DNA from: Erodium maritimum
Taxonomy: Eukaryota; Streptophyta; Magnoliopsida; Geraniales; Geraniaceae
NCBI GenBank assembly: GCA_963921825.1
Contig: OY997591.1
Span: forward strand, 39,391,825 to 39,455,824
Direction: 5' to 3'
DNA length: 64,000 nt
The notes beneath the pieces are model-generated. The model was not told the origin of the DNA and did no database searches. It saw nothing but the letters and a program-made list of their open reading frames with translations. The translations under genes and the position numbers were made by a program. Shown here one piece after another: positions 49,977-60,840 of the stretch; the first letter of the stretch is position 1; the number at the start of each line of letters is the position of its first letter.

Positions 49977-52900
49977 CATCTGGGCCTCTAGTTGTGTATA
50001 CAAATAGATATTCCTATTAAAGTACTCCAACTACTGTGGGAACCCAATCCGAGACCGTTTAGGATCCAAACAAGTTTTTCTCTCATCTAGACATACTATA
50101 GTATGTAAGATATAAAGAGGAGTAACAAATTGTTCTTTTTGTCCCTCAAAGGACTCATAAGGGCCTCTATTTGTGTATAGACATTGATAAGCCTATTAAA
50201 GTACCCCACCAACCGTGGAAAAACTCAATCCGAGACCGTTTGTGCTTCAAACAAAATAGCCTCTCATATAGCTATACACTATAGTATTTAAGAAATCAAT
50301 AGGTGTAACAAATTGTTCTTTTAGTCCATTAAATGACTCATATGGGCCTCTAGTTGTGTATACAAATAGATATTCCTATTAAAGTACCCCAACTACTGTG
50401 CGAACCCAATCCGAGACCGTTTGGGCTCGAAACAAGTTTTTCTGTCATCTAGACATACTATAGTAGGTAAGATATAAAGAGGAGCATCAAATTGTTCTTT
50501 TTGTCCCTCAAAGGACTCATAAGGGCCTCTATTTGTGTATAGACATTGATATGCCTATTAAAGTGCCCCACCAACAGTCGAAAAACTCAATCCGAGACCG
50601 TTTGTGCTTCAAACAAAATAGCCTCTCATCTAGACATACACTATAGTATTTAAGAAATCAATAGGAGTAACAAATTGTTCTTTTAGTCCATTAAATGACT
50701 CATATGGGCCTCTAGTTGTGTATACAAATAGATATTCCTATTAAAGTACCCCAACTACTGTGGGAAGCCAATCCGAGACCGTTTGGGCTCCAAATAAGTT
50801 TTTCTCTCATCTAGAGATACTATAGTATGTAAGAAATAAGTAGGAGTAACAAGATGTTCTTTTTGTCCCTCAAAGGACTTATAAGGGCCTCTAGTTGTGT
50901 TTAGACATTGATATGCCTATTAACGTACCCTACCAACCGTGGAAAAACTCAATCAGAGACTATTTGTGCTTCAAACAAAATAGCCTCTCATCTAGACACA
51001 CTATAGTATATAAGAAATCAGTAGGAATAACAAATAGTTCTTTTTGTCCATTAAAGGACTCATATAGGCCACTAGTTGTGTATAGAAATATACATGCATA
51101 AAGTACCACAACTACTGTGGGAAGCCAATCCGAGACCGTTTGGGCTCCAAACAAGTTTTTCTCTCATCTAGACATACTATATTATGTAAGATATAAAGAG
51201 GAGTAACAAATTGTTCTTTTTGTCCCTCAAAGGACTCATAAGGGCTTCTATTTGTGTATAGACATTGACATGCCTATTAAAGTGCCCCACCAACAGTGGA
51301 AAAACTCAATCCGAGACCGTTTGTGCTTCAAACAAAATAGCCTCTCATCTACACATACACTATAGTATTTAAGAAATCAATACGAGTAACAAATTGTTCT
51401 TTTAGTCCATTAAATGACTCATATGGGACTCTAGTTGTGCATACAAATAGATATTCCTATTAAACTACCCCAATTACTATGGTAACCCAATCCGACATCG
51501 TTTGGGCTCCAAACAAGTTTTTCTGTCATCTAGACATACTATAGAATGTTAGATGTAAATAGGAGTAACAAATTGTTCTTTTTGTGCCTCAAAGGACTCA
51601 TATGGCTCTAGTTGTGTATACACATAGATATTCCTATTAAAGTACCCCACCCAACCTTGGGAAACTAATCCGAGACCGTTTGGGCTTGACACAATATAGT
51701 CTTTCATCTAGGCATATTGTAGTATGTAAAAAACCAGTAGTAACAAAATGTTCTTTTTGTCCCTCAAGGGACTTCTATGGGCCTCTGGTTGTGTATAGAC
51801 ATTGATATGCCAATTAAAGTACCCCACCAACCGTGGAAGAACTCAATCTGAGACCGTTTGTGCTTCAAACAAAATAGCCTCTCATCTAGTCATACACTAT
51901 AGTGTTTAAGAAATCAATAGGAGTAACAAATTGTTCTTTTGGTCCATTAAATGACTCATATGGATTTGTAGGTGTGTATACAAATAGATATTCCTATTAA
52001 AGTACCCCAACTACTGTGGGAAGCCAATCCGAGACCGTTTTTGCTCCAAACAAGTTTCTCACTCATCTAGACTTACTATAGTATGTAAGAACTAAGTCGG
52101 AGTAACAAGATGTTCTTTTTGTCCCTCAAAGGACTCATAAGGGCCTCTAGTTGTGTCTAGACATTGATATGCCTATTAAAGTACCCTACCAACCGTGGAA
52201 AAAATCAATACGAGACTGTTTGTGCTTCAAACAAAATAGGCTCTCATCTAGACATGCATTATAGTATTTAAGAAATCAATAGGAGTAACAAATTGTTCTT
52301 TTGGTCCATTAAATGACTCATATCGGCCTCTAGTTGTGTATACACATAGATATGCTTATTAAAGTACCCCTCCCAACCTTTGGAAACTAATCCGAGCTCG
52401 TTTGGGCTTGATACAATATATTCTTTCATGTATACATATTGTAGTATGTAAGAAACCAGGAGTGACAAAATGTTCTTTTTGTCCCTCAAGGGACTCCTAT
52501 GGGCCTCTGGTTGTGTATAGACATTGATATGGCTATTAAAGTACCCCACCAAAAGTTGAAAAACTCAATTCGAGACCATTTGGGCTCCAAACAAAATTAC
52601 CTTTCATCTAGACAAACAATATAGTATTTAAGAAATCAATAGGAGTAACAAATTGTTCTTTTGGTCCATTAAATGACTCATATGGATTTGTAGCTGTGTA
52701 TACAAATAGATATTCCTATTAAAGTACCCCAACTACTGTGGGAAGCCAATCCGAGACCGTTTTTCCTCCAAACAAGTTTCTCACTCATCTAGACTTACTA
52801 TAGTATGTAAGAACTAAGTAGGAGTAACAAGATGTTCTTTTTGTCCCTCAAAGGACTCATAAGGGCCTCTAGTTGTGTCTAGACATTGATATGCCTATTA

Positions 52901-53683
52901 AAGTACCCTACCAACCGTGGAAAAAATCAATACGAGACTGTTTGTGCTTCAAACAAAATAGGCTCTCATCTAGACATGCATTATAGTATTTAAGAAATCA
53001 ATAGGAGTAACAAATTGTTCTTTTGGTCCATTAAATGACTCATATCGGCCTCTAGTTGTGTATACACATAGATATGCTTATTAAAGTACCCCTCCCAACC
53101 TTTGGAAACTAATCCGAGCTCGTTTGGGCTTGATACAATATATTCTTTCATGTATACATATTGTAGTATGTAAGAAACCAGGAGTAACAAAATGTTCTTT
53201 TTGTCCCTCAAGGGACTCCTATGGGCCTCTGGTTGTGTATAGACATTGATATGGCTATTAAAGTACCCCACCAACCGTTGAAAAACTCAATTCGAGACCA
53301 TTTGGGCTCCAAACAAAATTACATTTTATCTAGACAAACAATATAGTATTTAAGAAATCAATAGGAGTAACAAAATGTTCTTTTTGTCCATTAAAGGACT
53401 CATATGGGCCTCTAGTTGTGTATAAAAAAATATACATGCCTAAAGTACCCCAACTACTGTGGGAATCCAATCCGAGACCGTTTGGGCTCCAAACAAGTTT
53501 TTCTCTCATCTAGACATACTATAGTATGTAAGATATAAAGAGGAGTAACAAATTGCTCTTTTTGTCCCTCAAAGGACTCATAAGGGCCTCTATTTGTGTA
53601 TAGACATTAATATGCCTATTAAAGTGCCCCACCAACAGTGGAAAAACTCAATCCGAGACCGTTTGTGCTTCAAACAAAATAGT
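49977..53683. repeat. Satellite array with C monomers and a local duplication
   Basis: About twenty monomers of types A, B and C. C monomers are near 51645-51740, 52365-52465 and 53085-53190. The right part carries a 722-bp tandem duplication described separately. The right end stops at CAAACAAAATAG, where retroelement gag begins. Confidence 0.92.
51905..53348. repeat. 722-bp (four-monomer) tandem duplication in the satellite
   Basis: The segment 51905-52626 is repeated as 52627-53348, four monomers long, including a C monomer and a monomer with the unusual CATATGGATTTGTAG. Only a few differences were seen, such as TTTTTGCTCC versus TTTTTCCTCC, GGAGTGAC versus GGAGTAAC, and AAAAGTTG versus AACCGTTG. 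It is a second, younger and smaller higher-order unit, unrelated in composition to the 2346-bp HOR. Confidence 0.88.
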
Positions 53684-54248
53684 CGTAACCGACCATGTCC
53701 TTCACACGCCCCCACCAGTGGTAGGCGCTGTCTCTCAGCTGATGGGCTGCGAAGGACACTCTGCGGCGACCGTCTTCGATACCTGATGTATCCAGGTCCC
53801 GCGTGACCTGCTCTATCCACCTCTCGGCTAGGTCGGGATTAGGCTCCCCAACAAATGTAGGTATCCCGAGCTTCAGGAAGTCTAGTAGTGCTCGGGAAGT
53901 GTGATCCTCTGTCTGAATGGGCCTCACTGGGACCGCGGCTGCCTCCGGGGCTGGCGAAGCCGACTCTCGGCTGGCGATGATCGCCACTAAACTCTGGACT
54001 GTCCGGGTCAGCTCTTCCAGGGCAGTCATAACGGGTGGGTCTGCGACCGGCGGGACGCTGGGCGTGCCCGTAGAAGGTCCCGCATCGCTCCTCCTGTCCT
54101 CACCGACAGGAGCACCCTGCGCCTCGGCGTACTCGGCGGGCTCAACGGTGGGCACCCGTCCTGGTGTCCCCGCTGACCGTCCCCGCCTGCCTCGCGAGGG
54201 CGCTCGTCCTCGTGCCACTGCTGCTCTTCCTCGTTTGCCACGAGCCAT
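53684..54248 (-). pseudogene. Retrotransposon gag, N-terminal part, truncated by satellite
   Basis: Starts at ATG 54246-54248 (MARGKRGRAAVARG). An Arg/Gly/Ala-rich N terminus is followed by a spacer and the beginning of the Ty3/gypsy capsid domain (FLKLGIPTFVGEPNPDLAER, then HQLRDSAYHWWGRVKDMVG). The frame is open, without stops, until it ends abruptly in satellite at 53683 after GYDY. The right-hand copy continues NIFQTVFVEQYF at this point. The shared TAG at the junction suggests joining by microhomology. It belongs to the left member of the tandem and shares its 5' LTR (55631-59372). Confidence 0.9.
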
Positions 54249-55613
54249 CAGCAGGTATCCTCTGCATGGATACACGCAAGCGTTCAGTTTGCGAACTCGA
54301 ATAAAGACAACCAGCTCGAACACACTAACGTTCACACGGCCTACGTCTACCCCACGTACTTGTTACTAACGCCACACCGTTCACGCTAACCATAGTTTAA
54401 TTATAATAACACGTAGGCGGAACTTCAAATTTAACCACACAACGTACAACAAGCCCTCATCCAGTCCTTTATGCACTTACTTATAACTTTCCGCAACCAA
54501 GCCAGTGTTCCCTACTCGTCCCTTGCGGGAAAAGTAGTAAAGGGGATGAGCGTTAAGCTCACCTCCACGGACACCCGCTCGGTTATGGCATACTAGTAAC
54601 GCACCAAAGACTTACCACCCTAGTCAGGGAAAAACACCGACACAAAACTGAAGCCAAACAACCCACCGTCCATGCTAACAACACCTCAAGTACCCGTTCG
54701 AGTAAGATAAACCTCGACACGGGAAACACGTCCTCAACTCAGTAAAACACCATTGCTCGCGCTATTAAAGCCTTAAGTATACTAATATGTAAGCGCCAAA
54801 CTCAACAACAGTCCAACCGTACCCCAGGCCTACGGCCTCTACAACCCATACCCGCGAACACAAACCGAGTCACACAACCACAAACCTAAACGCACAACGA
54901 AACGAACTCTTACCCTAGGGTACTCGTATTCTACCAGTCTCTTGGCGACCCGCACACTCGTGCATCGTGGAAAAATTACCACCAAAACGACCCAACACGT
55001 ACCACAAAACCCGACTAAACCACGAACAAGCCAAAACCGGCCAAACGCCCAAAACAACAACAACGACGACACCCGCCCACCGGGCCAACCAAAGTCAAAT
55101 ACCGCCAACCGGGCCAACCAACAACAATCACAATAAGTCCACGCCAATCGAAGTCAAACACAAACGCCCACGACGTCACACAAAATCAAGACACGCCCAC
55201 CGGGCCTAACACAATCAGACACACACGCCCACGGCGTCAAACAAAAAAAATCAAAACACTCAAATTTCTTTTAAAGTTTTCTCCACTTCATTAAAACCTC
55301 AATTCTTGACATCAGGTGGTTACAACCCGGTCCAGGCGTCCCCGAACTACGTTGTACCGACTTGACATCAGCACCGTCACGTTCGACTACAGGAGCGCTC
55401 CTGCGTCGACCCGCGACAGCTTAAAAACGTTTCACGCAACACACACAAACAGTATGCCAGCAACCCCGTACTGCACATACACACAGACAAAACAAAACTT
55501 AAGACATTAAGGGTTTACACACGGTTCCCGACCTACGTACCCAACACACGGCGGGACTTTACTGACTCGACTCTCCCCACCTAATTGACAGACAGTCCGA
55601 GGTGTGAAACCTC
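54249..55613 (-). mobile_element. 5' leader of the left type II element
   Basis: Non-coding leader between PBS and gag. It includes a leader form of the hairpin module (about 54516-54595: GATGAGCGTTAAGCTCACC, with CTTGCGGGAAAAGTAGTAAAG beside it) and a GCCCACCGGGCCAACC-type ~36-bp repeat (about 55040-55250). Against the right-hand leader 60841-62205 I noticed only about five base differences over the whole length, so the two are nearly identical. Confidence 0.85.
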
Positions 55614-55629
55614 GAGCTCTGATACCAAG
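55614..55629 (-). promoter_or_regulatory. Primer-binding site of the left type II element
   Basis: Minus strand CTTGGTATCAGAGCTC, one base inside the LTR edge at 55631, complementary to initiator tRNA-Met. Its presence on the left of this LTR, with a polypurine tract on the right, shows that one LTR serves two elements. Confidence 0.93.
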
Positions 55630-55630
55630 C

Positions 55631-58600
55631 TGTCACGCCCCACTTTCAGTAAAACCGAACTAGGGACGCGAACATTTTAAAACATAAAAAACACTTGAAA
55701 ACCTGTTTTCATTAAACACTTTAAAAGTACCGTTTGTTCAACAAAATAATAGATACAGTTTAGAACACGTCCTAACAAGTGGACAAAAGCGAGGTATCCG
55801 TCGCTAGACTTAAAAGACAAAACCCGGACTCCGATCCTAGCTCCACAAGCTTCGAGAGCTCACCTAGTCCGTCCCACGAACAGTACCTATAGGAAAAGCA
55901 GCTAGGGGTGAGCGTTCGCTCACCACCACGGATAACAGACTGACTACGGCATAATTAGCAGGCAAAGCAAGTAACACCAACAACGACTCAACACCGGGGA
56001 ACACCATCCCCAACCCAAGTACTCTAACTGAACATACACCCACTATTGCCTTCCCTGACCAACTCGACACCCTGACACGTAAAGTAGACCGACACAACCA
56101 TTGACGACCTCTTCCAAGGACTCAAAAGAAGCTTACGCAACACCAAACATCATCACAAGGGATCACCCCAAACAAGATCACGAAGGATCGCACACCAGAC
56201 AAGATCACAAAGGATCGCAAACCAGATACCAAGAACGCCCTCCCGGGACTCTAACCCGGTCAGGCCAACCCAAGACTGCTGCAACTTACCGGGACTCTAA
56301 CCCATAAGCCAGCCGGAAAATGCTGCAACTTACTGGGACTCTAACCCATAAGCCAGCCGGAAAATGCTGCAACTTACTGGGACTTTAACCCATAAGCCAG
56401 CCAAGGTATGCTCACAAACCCAAACCACACACGCGCGGCCAGGACCCCTTTATTGGCGGGCGACCCCCCTACCCCGTCTGAACATGCAGACGCGTGTGCT
56501 CGTGGACCCCCGTTTCAGGAAGCGGGCCCCCAACCTCCGGTAACCACAATCACAATCACAATCACAAACACAATCATAAGCAAAATCAACAACCAGTAAC
56601 AACACAGGTTCAACACTCATAGGCACTCATGGCCACCAAGACACCAACAGTCTAACTCGGACTCAACAGCCCCATAGGCACTCACGGCCTCCCAAGACAC
56701 ACCGACAGTAAGACACGGACTCAACAGCCCCACAGGCACTCACAGCCTCCAAAGACACCAACCATAAAACACGCTTGCAACTTACCGAGACTCTAACTCG
56801 GTCAAGCCAGCCAAAGACACCAACCTTAGTACACGGGCTCTCAAGGCCACCCAAAACACCAAAGGTAAAGACACGGTTTCAACAACCCCACGGGCACTCA
56901 CGGCCACCCAAAACTCAACAATAAAACACGCTTGCAACTTACCGAGACTCTAACTCGTAAGCCAGCTAAAACACCAACAGTAAAGTACGGGCTCTCATGG
57001 CCACCCAAACACGATTAACAACACGGGCTCTCATGGCCACCCAAGACTCAACAATAATAATACACGGGCTCTCAAGGCCACCCAAGACTCAACCATAATA
57101 ATACACGGCCTCTCAAGGCCACCCAAGACGCCAAAATAAACAATCAACCTCCGGCTTAACCCAAGCCTCCAACAATCCTAATATCAACAGTTTCACAATC
57201 AACCTCCGGGCATGGTCATATGCCTCCAGTACTCCTAATATCGATAGTTCACAATCAACCTCCGGGCATGGTCATATGCCTCCAGTAAAACAATTATCGC
57301 TAAGTTCTCTACTCCTACGACACTACTAAGTGTCATATGCCTTTCCAATAATCACTAAGTTCCCGTAACATGCTTTTCTGATAAACGCTACAATCCCGTA
57401 TCATGCTTTTCTAACAATTACCAAGTTCCCGTAGCATGCTTTTCTAATATTTAAATAAACCTATTCAACCCACGACACCCCGGTGTCACATGCAATTCTA
57501 TTGTTAACTTTCCCTAGTCAGGGCCGAGATCCGGCTACTTTTCCCTACCTCAACTGAAGAGCAACCGCTACGCTTCCTAGCTGCTGACGTTCTGGCTCGC
57601 TATCTCCGAGCTTCACTTCGATCGAAGCCGGACGCTAAGGAAAACACGAAAGCCATAAATCAGATGCGGTTCCCAGGTTAATCTAAAGGTCACAATTATT
57701 CCAGTTTTAAAACCGACAGTTGTCCTTTAAACTCGAGCGGGATAAAAGCGGGGTCACGGCGAATCGGGTTTGAGTACCCGAGCACCGTAACCGGTGCATG
57801 CGAGGCACGGTCCCAATGCACGAGGTCCGATTCAGCGGTCCGCTTTTGTTCCTTTCTAAACCCAATTAGCAGTCCATTTTAACTAGAGTTCCAGATTCAT
57901 TCAACTGCTCAGATTCCGTTTTAAATCCGTTTAACGTCTAGTTTAAACGTTCAGGTTCCCAAACTCCATCCAGTTTCGATCCAATAATCTTAACAAGAAA
58001 ACCTTTTGCTCGAATCCGGTTTCGTCTTCCTTTTTAATTAAAACCGTTTTATTTCCAAAGTTGATTCTCGTTTTAAAAATCAAACTGTTTTTCTCCCATT
58101 CTATTTTCAAATCTGATTGTTCTCCTTAAATCAATTTTCTAAAACCAAAGTCGTTTTAGTTCAATTTTCGAACGATTCGTTTCTCAACTCCTCGCTTCAA
58201 AACCGTTTTTAAAACCAAATTGATCTTAATTCCCTTTTATTTTAAATCCCCCTTTTCCTTAATCTGATTTTTCGTTTTACCACTTTCCTTTCCAAAATCC
58301 TGATTTTGATTCCGATTAAACAGATCCAAAATTCATAGTTGTTTCGTATTAACAGATTTAACAATAACAGGTAGAAACTCCCAAAAACCTAAATGCTTCT
58401 AAACGGATTTTCCTTTCATTTCTTCTTTTACAACTCGAAGATTGAGTCCATAACAGATACAAAACAAACGTTCTTTAATAGTTGAGACAGAAGAAAAACA
58501 ACGGGAAGAAAAGAGGCACGGGTTTCGAGTCCGGCCGGCCGAAACCTCACCGCGGTGGGGCTCACCGTTTCAGTGGTGGACGGTGGCTGCTGGAGCGGCG

Positions 58601-59372
58601 GAGCACGGCGGTTCGCCTCGGATCCGGACGAGACCGGTGAACGACTTGACGGATCTGCGGCGGTGGTGGCTCGGCTGAGCCTTCCGGTGGTGGGACGGCG
58701 ACGGAAGAAAACGGTCGGCCTCCACGTTCTCGGTCTCGAGGCAGGGCACAACACCCTCGGTGACCTCGCCCACGGCGGTGGCTCCGGCGGTCACAGGCGT
58801 GGAGGGGAAAGGACGGCGGCGGCTCGGTTGTGTCTCTGTGGCGTCGGCCGTGGGAGGAGAGAAGGCGAGGGAGCTCGGGGACGGCGGGTCTGGTCCGAGA
58901 TGGCTGGACGGAGACTCGGCCAACGGCGGCGGCGGCGACGTGAGCTAGAGAAGACGGGGGCGGTGCACGGCGTGGTTGGACGGAGAAGAAGACGGGGGCG
59001 GAGGGGAAGGTGAGGGTCGGAACTGGATGAGGAAGAGGGAGGTGGGAGACGGCGTGGCCGGAGCCGGAGAGAGGGTCGCCGGAGAGGATGGAGATGGGAG
59101 AGAGAGGGTCGGATCGGTGAAGGTGAGAGGAGAGGAATGGTTCGGCTGCGGGAGAAGGAACAGAAGACATTTAGGGTTAAAACCCTAAGTGTTGGTATTT
59201 ATACCCGGGCTTGGGCCGGGTCACCAAACTGGGCCGGGTCTGTAGCTTGGGCCGGGTCTGGCCCGCCCGGTCCAGCCTTTTAATTTTTTTTTTTTCACAC
59301 TAGTTTCAAAAACCTACCTTATGGTTTCCGGATTGCGTTTTAATACCCTTTTGAAGCGAAGCGGGTTTTACA
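55631..59372 (-). mobile_element. Complete type II LTR shared by two elements, 3742 bp
   Basis: The minus strand starts TGTAAAACCCGCTTC at 59372 and ends GTGGGGCGTGACA at 55631. The right edge touches a polypurine tract (so it is the 3' LTR of the right element) and the left edge a PBS (so it is the 5' LTR of the left element). From the start: promoter with GGCCCA boxes, TATA box and telo-box; a GC-rich 640-bp block (about 58515-59165) open in several frames; a T/A-rich block (about 57880-58500); the palindrome CTTCGATCGAAG (57616-57627); minisatellites (about 56230-57125); and the hairpin 55907-55924. The inner half matches type I LTRs, while the outer half does not. Confidence 0.92.
59160..59290 (-). 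promoter_or_regulatory. LTR promoter: GGCCCA boxes, TATA box, telo-box
   Basis: On the minus strand several GGCCCA motifs (about 59205-59265) precede TATAAATA at 59203-59196. TTAGGGTTTTAACCCTAA, containing the telo-box AAACCCTAA, follows at about 59188-59171. Transcription would be expected to start near 59165-59175. GGCCCA (site II/TCP-type) plus telo-box is known from plant promoters of ribosomal-protein and other growth-linked genes. The assignment here is by motif only. Confidence 0.7.
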
Positions 59373-59390
59373 ATCTACCCCCCTTAAAGG
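59373..59390 (-). promoter_or_regulatory. Polypurine tract of the right type II element
   Basis: The minus strand reads CCTTTAAGGGGGGTAGAT immediately before the LTR start at 59372. A purine run just upstream of the 3' LTR is the plus-strand DNA primer in LTR retrotransposons. The six-G run is intact. Confidence 0.88.
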
Positions 59391-59392
59391 AA

Positions 59393-60840
59393 TTTCGCCC
59401 ACGAAATTTAGAACAACGCTTATAAAAGGCACAATAAACACGTACCCTGATAGGTCTCGTGGTAGGTAGAGGATCTCGGGGACCGGGAATCGGTAACCGT
59501 GTACATTCTCCCCGCTGGCGCCTGCTGCCTCTGGCTCGGCGCACTAACTGCTGGATATCCATAGCTCCGCTGCTGTCTCGGAGCTGGCCCGCTCGTCGAC
59601 GGCTGCGAAAACCTCGACCGTTGGCTCTGACGAGGGCGCGACTGCTGGGGTTGTCGCACTGTCGTTGCCCCCAACGGCTCATAGCACTGGCCGATAGTGT
59701 GCCCAACGCGGCCGCACCGGTGACACCTGGTCTCGTCGGCCCCGTGTTCATCGGACACTCTCGCTGCATGTGGTCTGGCTGCCCGCAGTTAAAGCATCCC
59801 AGCTGTCTCCTCGAAGCGACTGGCCCCACTGACGCCACCGATCCCTGCTGTCTCGGTTCATCCTGATGAGCCTGTGGTCGGAAGGATCCCGTGGTCCTCT
59901 GTCTTCGCGGGTCTCGTGACTCGGACGGCCCTACAAGGTTGGTCGGCCGCTGTCGGACCTCACGGGTCCTGTCCGCATCCCGGATCCCCTGCTCCACCGT
60001 CGCTGCGGTGTCCACGCGATCTATGTACTTCCTCAGTCTCAAGGCGAGAACCTAGTTCCGAATCCCCAGACTCAGTCCTCCCTGGAACCGCAGGCAACGG
60101 TTCTTCTCGGTCATCACCATCTCTGGCGCGAATCTGGCTAAGGCCGTGAATCTGGCCTCGTACTCTCCTACCGTCATCCCCTCCTGCTCCAGGTCCAGGA
60201 ACTGCCGATGTCGCTCCAACCGAGCCGACTTGGGGAAGTACTGTTCCACAAAGACCGTCTGAAAGATGTTGTAGTCGTAACCGACCATGTCCTTCACACG
60301 CCCCCACCAGTGGTAGGCGCTGTCTCTCAGCTGATGGGCTGCGAAGGACACTCTGCGGCGACCGTCTTCGATACCTGATGTATCCAGGTCCCGCGTGACC
60401 TGCTCTATCCACCTCTCGGCTAGGTCGGGATTAGGCTCCCCAACAAATGTAGGTATCCCGAGCTTCAGGAAGTCTAGTAGTGCTCGGGAAGTGTGATCCT
60501 CTGTCTGAATGGGCCTCACTGGGACCGCGGCTGCCTCCGGGGCTGGCGAAGCCGACTCTCGGCTGGCGATGATCGCCACTAAACTCTGGACTGTCCGGGT
60601 CAGCTCTTCCAGGGCAGTCATAACGGGTGGGTCTGCGACCGGCGGGACGCTGGGCGTGCCCGTAGAAGGTCCCGCATCGCTCCTCCTGTCCTCACCGACA
60701 GGAGCACCCTGCGCCTCGGCGTACTCGGCGGGCTCAACGGTGGGCACCCGTCCTGGTGTCCCCGCTGACCGTCCCCGCCTGCCTCGCGAGGGCGCTCGTC
60801 CTCGTGCCACTGCTGCTCTTCCTCGTTTGCCACGAGCCAT
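59393..60840 (-). pseudogene. gag of the type II element, with stop and frameshift; pol deleted
   Basis: Starts at ATG 60838-60840 (MARGKRGRAAVARG). It has a basic N terminus, then the capsid domain to about 60060 with VEQYFPKSAR and FTALARFAPE. A TAG at 60052-60054 interrupts the frame, which then resumes through RLRKYIDRVDTAATVEQG. Knuckle 1 is CFNCGQPDHMQREC. The frame shifts just after it, and knuckle 2 (CHRCGRVGHTIGQC) is in another frame, followed by a Gln/Arg/Ser-rich tail and MYTVTDSR. At about 59435, after GTCLL, where the protease should begin, the sequence jumps to KFRGRNSFKGG, which adjoins the polypurine tract. Protease, RT, RNase H and integrase are all absent. The element is gag-only, as in non-autonomous TR-GAG elements, or is a deletion derivative. 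Confidence 0.88.

Noticed and set aside
54839-55209. Open frames in the type II leaders (102 and 80 codons)
   Set aside because: They overlap each other on opposite strands in a repeat-rich non-coding leader and have no recognisable motif.
58562-59170. 202-codon Pro/Ser/Arg-rich open frame in the type II LTR as a real gene
   Set aside because: GC-rich low-complexity DNA is open in several frames on both strands here; no domain is visible. It is mentioned only as possible captured host DNA.
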